A DNA stretch of 22,347 nucleotides from contig JAVBPQ010000065.1 in assembly GCA_031549525.1 (NCBI GenBank), positions 1-22,347 of the forward strand. The letters run 5' to 3'. Below are positions 18,036 to 22,347 of this stretch, one piece after another. The notes beneath the pieces were generated by a model. That model was not told the DNA's origin and searched no databases. It saw nothing but the letters and a program-made list of their open reading frames with translations. Numbering within the stretch: position 1 is the stretch's first letter; each line of letters starts with the position of its first letter. Source of the DNA: WQUF01 sp031549525. Lineage in GTDB: Bacteria; Bacillota; Clostridia; Clostridiales; Clostridiaceae. Both the position numbers and the translations under genes were made by a program.

Positions 18036-19863
18036 TGACAGTGGCCTCCTTTTCCATAAGGCTCCAACTCATAGAAGCTGTGTATTGCTTCCACATACGG
18101 CTGTATCGCCCACCTGCTTTTACAAGCATACTATGTCTGCCCTGTTCGACAATTCTGCCTTCGTCCACAACAACAATTTTGTCTGCACCTCGAACAGTGG
18201 AGAGCCTGTGAGCGATGATGATAACCGTTTTATCCTTCATGAGCTGTTCAAAAGCAAGCTGGATTTTATGTTCGTTTTCTGGGTCAGCAAAGGCGGTGGC
18301 CTCGTCTAGTACGATAATCGGTGCGTTTTTTAGTATAGCTCTTGCGATTACGATACGTTGCTTTTCACCACCTGAAAGATGGATATTGTTTGTACCTATG
18401 ACAGTTTCATAACCATTTGGCAGCTTTTCTACAAATTCATGGCACTGAGCAGCTTTAGCAGCAGCGATCACATCCTCACGACTTGCATTTTTATTACCGA
18501 TCTTGATGTTATCAAGGATGGATTGCTGGAACAGAAATACATCCTGAAACACAAAACTGACTATGTTCATTAAATAATCTCCAGACATCTCCCGTATATC
18601 CACGCCGCCGATGCGGATTGCGCCGCTTGCCACATCATAAAAACGAGGTATCAGATGAGCGATAGTCGATTTGCCCGAACCAGAAGGTCCGACGAGTGCC
18701 GTTACTTCATCTTGATTTGCCGAGAACGAAACCTCTTTCAAGGCCTCAGTGATCACCTCGTCTCCTTCATCCTCAGTTTTCAGGTTTTGATAGAAAAATG
18801 CGACATTATTAAAGGAGACAGTATAGTTGCCAGTTGTTTTGGGATTTTTCGCTTCAGGTAGCGGCTGAGCATTCAACACCTTGTCCATGCGCTCGATGCC
18901 GTCTGCGATCTGGCGTCCTTTTTGCGATACATACATCAGCTTCAGGAACGGCGCAGTGATGGCAACGGAGAAAATCAGATAAAACAGCGTCGACATGGCG
19001 AACTTCACATAATCATCAGTTCCAGCCGCCATGAAAATGATAACTGGAACTAGAAACACATAGATATGATTGAGGATAACAAGAAACATCACAAACCCAA
19101 GCTTAAAAGATTTTGTGTAAGCAAGTGCAAAGTCACCATAGTTTTTTATGGACTCAAAAAACTTTCGAAAGGAATAGACTGTTTGGGAAAACGCTTTGAC
19201 CACTGAAATACCACGGACATACTCAACAGCGGAATTGTTCATGTCTTCAAGAGAGTCTTGATAGGTCTTGATAAACTCCATTGAATTTTTACCCATGTAG
19301 ATACTTTGAAGGATATACAGAATGATGATGGGTACCAAGGTGGCAAGCCCAAGCCGCCAGTCGAACACAAAAAGTATGACGAGAACGACAATGGGAGTGG
19401 CAAATGAGCCTACGATATCGGGAAGCTGATGGGCAATAAAGCCTTCAATCTTCTCAATATTCTCATCTACGATTTTACGAACCTTGCCGGTGGAGTTCTC
19501 GGTATGGAAGCCCATAGGTAGGCTGGCAAGGTGGTTAGTGAATTTTAGTTTTAGATAATAGAGCGTTTTGAATGCCGCTAGATGTGAACACATCAATGCA
19601 AGGAAGTTCAGAAGTATGGCAACTACTGCGGCTCCTGCTGCAAGCCAGCCCAGGTTAATGATATAGCTGTTGTTTAGTCCTGCAAGATTGTTCATATGTA
19701 GGGCAAGCTCTTTGATTATATAGTAAATTGCGATGAACGGTACAAAAGAAACTGCACTGCTAAAAATAGCAAGGGTACAGGAAGAGAATATCAGCGCTTT
19801 CTTGGTGAAAGCTAGCTCCAACATCCTCGCCATGCCAGATTTTTGTTTTATTTCTGTTTTCAC
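18028..19863 (-). CDS. ABC transporter half-unit, siderophore-importer type (first subunit)
   Basis: 611 residues from a GTG start, eight bases behind AAAGGAG. The membrane domain starts at about residue 26 with hydrophobic helices around 26-50, 73-95, 145-162, 166-185, 255-275 and 290-310. The ATPase has Walker A GPSGSGKS at 392-399, FVFQDVFLF, signature LSGGEKQ, Walker B IIVLDEA and AHR, all intact. The D-loop reads ATAFADPENE instead of the common SALD type used by its partner (ATASLDPENE); this variant is characteristic of the group in my recollection. It forms a heterodimer with the product of the overlapping gene. It has no N-terminal siderophore-reductase domain as IrtA has; the flavodoxin encoded upstream might supply that reduction. 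Metal-chelate import is inferred from relatives and context. Confidence 0.82.
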   Translation of the reverse strand: MKTEIKQKSGMARMLELAFTKKALIFSSCTLAIFSSAVSFVPFIAIYYIIKELALHMNNLAGLNNSYIINLGWLAAGAAVVAILLNFLALMCSHLAAFKTLYYLKLKFTNHLASLPMGFHTENSTGKVRKIVDENIEKIEGFIAHQLPDIVGSFATPIVVLVILFVFDWRLGLATLVPIIILYILQSIYMGKNSMEFIKTYQDSLEDMNNSAVEYVRGISVVKAFSQTVYSFRKFFESIKNYGDFALAYTKSFKLGFVMFLVILNHIYVFLVPVIIFMAAGTDDYVKFAMSTLFYLIFSVAITAPFLKLMYVSQKGRQIADGIERMDKVLNAQPLPEAKNPKTTGNYTVSFNNVAFFYQNLKTEDEGDEVITEALKEVSFSANQDEVTALVGPSGSGKSTIAHLIPRFYDVASGAIRIGGVDIREMSGDYLMNIVSFVFQDVFLFQQSILDNIKIGNKNASREDVIAAAKAAQCHEFVEKLPNGYETVIGTNNIHLSGGEKQRIVIARAILKNAPIIVLDEATAFADPENEHKIQLAFEQLMKDKTVIIIAHRLSTVRGADKIVVVDEGRIVEQGRHSMLVKAGGRYSRMWKQYTASMSWSLMEKEATVNA

Positions 19864-19903
19864 GAAGAATTCTCCTTTCTATTGAATTAAAATGATATTG
19901 ACC

Positions 19904-19925
19904 AAGGGATGCCTGAGCATCCCTT
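19904..19925. terminator. Strong intercistronic stem-loop
   Basis: AAGGGATGC (19904-19912) and GCATCCCTT (19917-19925) form a perfect 9-bp stem with a 4-base loop between flavodoxin and the first ABC gene. On the transcribed minus strand no T-run follows, so it is more likely an mRNA processing or stabilising hairpin, or a weak attenuator, than a full terminator. Confidence 0.55.
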
Positions 19926-19939
19926 AGCTTCGTTTATAA

Positions 19940-20359
19940 TTAACTGACAATGTTTTTACCAAAATCTCTGCATTCTTGCTCAAATGCTCCGCTAGGTGCT
20001 TCATTTACAATCAGGCTATCACATACAAGCTCTGCACCTGCATCTTTCATCCGTTTACTCCAGTCACGCATCCATTCACCGTCGCCCCAGCCGTAGGAAC
20101 CAAATAAGGCAAGTTTTTTCCTGCTTACGCTTCCTTCAATGGAAGCCATAAATGGCTCAAATTCGCTTTCTTCTAATACTTCTACACCCATTGATGGGCA
20201 TCCGAGAGCTAAGACATCACAGTTGATATCATTAACACTTGCCTCTGAAACATTTTTGAGAGTAATGTTTGCGCCCACACTTTCTGCACCTTCCTTGATG
20301 AGCTTTGCCATTGTCTCAGTGTTTCCTGTACCACTCCAGTAAATAATGTTGATTTGCAT
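19940..20359 (-). CDS. Flavodoxin
   Basis: About 139 residues from the ATG at 20359, nine bases after AAGGAG; another ATG at 20365 is only three bases from it. The frame remains open further upstream, but that stretch is not flavodoxin-like and is left out. The FMN phosphate loop WSGTGNTETMA starts about eight residues in, and ALGCPSMGVE and the ALFGSYGWGDGEWM loop contribute the two aromatic FMN-stacking positions. The length is that of short-chain flavodoxins. It is a cytoplasmic one- or two-electron carrier that can replace ferredoxin when iron is scarce. Its place between DUF3793 and a siderophore-type ABC pair, downstream of metal-box-like operators, suggests a role in low-iron metabolism or in reductive release of imported metal. 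Confidence 0.9.
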   Translation of the reverse strand: MQINIIYWSGTGNTETMAKLIKEGAESVGANITLKNVSEASVNDINCDVLALGCPSMGVEVLEESEFEPFMASIEGSVSRKKLALFGSYGWGDGEWMRDWSKRMKDAGAELVCDSLIVNEAPSGAFEQECRDFGKNIVS

Positions 20360-20488
20360 ATTCATTTGCTCCTTTATAATTTTATTTTGAAATTTATTAC
20401 TTAAAATTAACCCAATAGCACCATTAATAAGTAATAAGTGCGAATCTTGCAGCAAAAACCTAATAGATATTATTAATAAGTCACTCAC

Positions 20489-21121
20489 TTAATTTTTTCT
20501 GGTTAACTGTGCAGTTCTAAGCATATTTACGGCTATGTGTAACGGTGGAAACCCTTTCAATACATCAATAGCATGGCATTGGGCTTCGTCGATTTTCGCC
20601 CAGATGGATTGCGCTGTTTCCACATCTTCGTAGACTTTCCAATAACGGCAGCAAGTGCTATTTTTTCCTTCATTTTCAATAAATGCTTTCACATCGCCTG
20701 GAGGATACCCCAAAAAAATACCAATTTCATGTGGAAAATCATTATCTTCAAATCTTGCAGTAAGGTGGTTAATACAATTCTCAATTCCTTCATCCACTGG
20801 GTAATTGTACATTTTTAAAATATTTGCTGATGTTTCATTTTTAATTGCTGTATCAACCATGTGTTTTTCGTAAATAAGAAATAAATACACGCCATTTTTT
20901 CTTTTGATTTCTCTTATACATAATCCAGTTGCTTTACACATCGTATCTTTACGGCTTTTCCATATACGTGTGCATTCAGGTCGTACCGTAACCAATACGG
21001 CCGGTTTTACATTGCACAGTATAGGAGAAGCGTGGTACAAGAACATGGATTCAATATTTCTGTGACAAATTGAACCTCGTAATGCTTGCATAAACGTTGC
21101 TTGTTTTTCAACTAAAGTAAT
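20489..21121 (-). CDS. DUF3793 family protein
   Basis: About 210 residues if translation begins at the ATT at 21121, or at the CTG at 21124. AGGTGA sits 6-9 bases before these codons, whereas the first ATG (21091) has no ribosome site. Family hallmarks seen are a YHASPILCNVKPAVLVTV segment near the start, EIGIFLGYPPGDVKAFIENEG and STCCRYWKVYEDVETAQ with adjacent cysteines. DUF3793 has no established activity; from memory, members occur in anaerobic Firmicutes next to flavodoxin or metal-transport genes. The paired cysteines and the proline-rich glycine loop could be a ligand or metal site. It is the first protein-coding gene of the ABC operon, right behind a 28-bp palindromic operator. The 129-base gap to the flavodoxin carries two direct copies of ATTAATAAGT (20423-20432 and 20472-20481). 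Confidence 0.8.
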   Translation of the reverse strand: MTLVEKQATFMQALRGSICHRNIESMFLYHASPILCNVKPAVLVTVRPECTRIWKSRKDTMCKATGLCIREIKRKNGVYLFLIYEKHMVDTAIKNETSANILKMYNYPVDEGIENCINHLTARFEDNDFPHEIGIFLGYPPGDVKAFIENEGKNSTCCRYWKVYEDVETAQSIWAKIDEAQCHAIDVLKGFPPLHIAVNMLRTAQLTRKN

Positions 21122-21141
21122 CAGTTATCATCACCTCTTTG

Positions 21142-21169
21142 CAATAGGTTAGTCATAACTAACCTATTG
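21142..21169. promoter_or_regulatory. 28-bp palindromic operator (O1)
   Basis: Two perfect 12-bp arms (CAATAGGTTAGT and its complement) are separated by CATA, ending 8 bases upstream of the ribosome site of the DUF3793 gene. The inner half-sites AGGTTAG/CTAACCT are those of DtxR/IdeR boxes but lie further apart than in the classical 19-bp box. It is best read as the binding site of a dimeric regulator controlling this operon. Confidence 0.7.
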
Positions 21170-21303
21170 TGTTAAAATAAACACTGATCTCTCAGCGTTC
21201 ACTTAATTGGACAAATAGTTCAAAATCTAATGTGTTAAACTTGGTTTGTGGTCTTTTTTTATTTACTAATTGTGTTTTAATAGTTGGTCTGTGTTTCAAA
21301 TTG

Positions 21304-21319
21304 GTTAGTGGTGACTAAC
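21304..21319. promoter_or_regulatory. Operator-like inverted repeat (O2)
   Basis: GTTAGT-GGTG-ACTAAC repeats the arms and the 4-base spacing of O1, 135 bases further upstream. It abuts a 10-bp hairpin at 21319-21347. Confidence 0.6.
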
Positions 21320-21347
21320 GTAGACTCCATAAGATACGGAGTCTACG
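21319..21347. repeat. Perfect 10-bp stem-loop
   Basis: CGTAGACTCC (21319-21328) pairs with GGAGTCTACG (21338-21347) around a 9-base loop. No T-run follows on either strand, so it is not a standard terminator. It lies in the predicted leader of the DUF3793 operon and includes the stop codon of a small open frame. Confidence 0.55.
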
Positions 21348-21450
21348 CTCCGTTGTAGTCAAGTATGTACGCTTTTAGTTTTTCAGCTTCAATAATTTTC
21401 ACATCGACTTTCCTAATTGAAAGTTCATATCTTTTTACAGTTGATTTCAA
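21343..21450 (-). CDS. Small open frame, unrecognised, possibly a decayed gene end
   Basis: From a TTG at 21450 the frame reads 35 codons, beginning LKSTVKRYELSIRKVD and ending AYILDYNGA; it stays open upstream to 21495 without an ATG. The composition is protein-like: alternating charged and hydrophobic residues rather than low complexity. There is no convincing ribosome site, and the open frame runs into operator O3. It could be a leader peptide in the regulated transcript or the surviving 3' end of a deleted gene. I do not recognise the family. Confidence 0.25.
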   Translation of the reverse strand: MKSTVKRYELSIRKVDVKIIEAEKLKAYILDYNGA

Positions 21451-21477
21451 TTTTCCGTGAGCAAATCTCTGTGAAAG

Positions 21478-21496
21478 TAAGGTTAGGCTAACTATT
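21478..21496. promoter_or_regulatory. DtxR/IdeR-like box (O3)
   Basis: AGGTTAG-G-CTAAC is centred at 21487. Across 19 bases it agrees at 14 positions with the classical DtxR consensus (AGGTTAG-S-CTAACCT core with TT/AA ends). It lies within about 60 bases downstream of the minus-strand -10 element. Confidence 0.55.
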
Positions 21497-21511
21497 TATT
21501 AAAAATAATTG

Positions 21512-21527
21512 GTTAGTTAAGACTAAC
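21512..21527. promoter_or_regulatory. Operator-like inverted repeat (O4)
   Basis: GTTAGT-TAAG-ACTAAC has the same arms and spacing as O1 and O2 and starts 9 bases beyond the minus-strand -10, over the expected transcription start. Binding here would block initiation. Confidence 0.65.
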
Positions 21528-21535
21528 TATATCAT

Positions 21536-21564
21536 AGTTTATCAAACTTTTATCCTGTTGTCAA
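21536..21564 (-). promoter_or_regulatory. Promoter upstream of the DUF3793-ABC operon
   Basis: On the - strand a consensus TTGACA (21559-21564) is followed after 17 bases by TAAACT (21536-21541). Initiation would fall inside O4. The transcript would have a leader of about 400 bases before DUF3793, carrying O3, a small open frame, a hairpin, O2 and O1. Confidence 0.55.
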
Positions 21565-22043
21565 GAGGTGCTCTGATTATATTTGACATCTATTTATGAA
21601 TCTCTAAACGTAAATTAAATTTTGATATTTTATTTATAGGTGGCGGTGCCTAAGTTAGGATACAGACCCACAGTTAAAAGAATATCTGGAAAAATTGAAT
21701 CCATAGAAAGTTGGTGAAATTGTAATTAAAAAACTAATCTAAATTAGTTCAATCGTGGAATTTTAGAATTTTAAATGTGCATACTTTTGAAAAATTTCGT
21801 TCAGAACCTTCGCAAGAAAAATAAAAGATATGTAATATATTAGGAAATGGCATTTCGAATTTTATGATTTTTTAAATTGAATTTGATATCCTGAGTATTT
21901 GATGATATAACTAAAAATCTTAAAACCTCTATCTAATTTAGTCGAAATTTAAGATTGAATTTATTTTGTTATGAAGAAATTTCTTACATTCTAGGCTCTC
22001 ACCTAGGCTTGTATCAGAATCCTTATTTTTAAATGAATAGATA
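21565..22043. other. Mostly non-coding AT-rich stretch
   Basis: No gene-sized frame is present on either strand. Visible structure is limited to a perfect 7-4-7 inverted repeat AACTAAT/ATTAGTT (21732-21749), an AATCTTA/TAAGATT pair near 21915-21955 and CTAGG/CCTAG near 21993-22008. A 25-codon + strand frame from a GTG at 21640 is probably debris. The stretch separates the ABC operon from the partial gene at the window end. Confidence 0.5.
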
Positions 22044-22347
22044 CTATAACTTAGCTAATTCTTCAAGAGATCTTGCAATCATTCTCTTATGAGAAATCTC
22101 AGATACAGTTTGTGCTCTTAAATATATATCCATCAAGTTTTCATCATACTTCACTCTAAGAAAATTGTTCATCCTAGATTTTTGAGATTTTCTCTTCTTG
22201 CCATCGTCTTTTTCTTTGAGCATTGATTCATTTATCTCTGCTACTTTATCAACAAATGATCCTACATAATCCTTATGAACCTTTATTGAGAATGTTATAT
22301 CAGTAGGTGCATAGGTATTCATTCTTTCTGCTACTTTCTTTATATCA
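22044..22347 (-). CDS. C-terminal part of an unrecognised basic protein
   Basis: The frame is open to the window edge, giving at least 100 residues; the ATG at 22322 has no ribosome site before it, and in-frame codons (DIKKVAER) precede it, so the true start is probably outside the window. The sequence is charged, with a Lys/Arg-rich stretch EKDDGKKRKSQKSRMNN in the middle and a helical Arg/Glu-rich C-terminus ending SHKRMIARSLEELAKL. This would suit a nucleic-acid-binding or plasmid/element-associated protein, but no motif identifies it. No clear terminator follows it. Confidence 0.5.
   Translation of the reverse strand, partial: DIKKVAERMNTYAPTDITFSIKVHKDYVGSFVDKVAEINESMLKEKDDGKKRKSQKSRMNNFLRVKYDENLMDIYLRAQTVSEISHKRMIARSLEELAKL

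Noticed and set aside
17824..18309. 161-codon + strand frame antisense to the junction of the two ABC genes
   Set aside because: It overlaps both well-supported ABC genes, encodes no recognisable domain and has no ribosome site. It is an antisense by-product of their codon pattern.
20360..20488. N-terminal extension of the flavodoxin frame back to 20488
   Set aside because: The extra 43 residues are not flavodoxin-like, and the ribosome site AAGGAG points to the ATG at 20359 or 20365.
21241..21270. T7 run after a GGTTTGTGGTC stretch as a terminator
   Set aside because: No stable stem precedes the run on the + strand, and no gene on that strand needs it.
21640..21717. 25-codon + strand frame starting with GTG (VAVPKLGYRPTVKR)
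   Set aside because: No ribosome site, too short and no family recognised; possibly gene debris but not supportable.

Overview
The window is AT-rich chromosomal DNA of a low-GC Firmicute. Clostridium-like gut or soil anaerobes fit best: the base composition is low-GC, the Shine-Dalgarno sites are strong, addB-addA are in clostridial order, a LUD-family protein is present, and so is a DUF3793-flavodoxin pair. No rRNA, tRNA or CRISPR array was seen.

Region 1 (1-2800, + strand) holds a short, probably truncated nucleotidyltransferase-fold gene. It is followed by a promoter and a two-gene lipoprotein operon: a PstS-like solute-binding protein and a WG-repeat protein, ending in a bidirectional terminator. 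Region 2 (2829-5210, - strand) holds a small 4Fe-4S double-cluster protein related to the iron-sulfur end of epoxyqueuosine reductase, and a cytoplasmic UshA/YunD-type metallophosphoesterase in which the usual catalytic His is Asn. Region 3 (5401-15125, + strand) is a tight five-gene run: addB, addA, an OmpR-type response regulator, its histidine kinase and a LUD-domain protein. Spacings are overlaps or less than 25 bp, so DNA-end processing and a two-component system appear to be co-transcribed. A Pr6Pr-family membrane protein (15178-15855, - strand) converges on it.

Region 4 (about 15.9-21.6 kb) looks acquired. Sampled lines of the ABC genes are visibly richer in G+C (close to half) than the addAB lines (close to 30 percent). 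A 121-bp MITE-like element with 12-bp perfect terminal inverted repeats and a structured-RNA-like stretch lie at its left edge. Its core is a minus-strand operon: DUF3793 protein, flavodoxin, then two overlapping half-size ABC transporter genes of the siderophore-importer (YbtPQ/IrtAB-like) type. Upstream are a TTGACA promoter and four inverted repeats built on GGTTAG/CTAACC half-sites, one close to a DtxR/IdeR box. My inference is a metal- or iron-responsive uptake cassette in which the ABC heterodimer brings in a metal chelate and the flavodoxin (perhaps with the DUF3793 protein) takes part in its reduction or release. This is the best candidate in the window for an incompletely described system.

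The right end (21.57-22.04 kb) is mostly non-coding, followed by the C-terminal part of an unrecognised basic protein that runs off the window.
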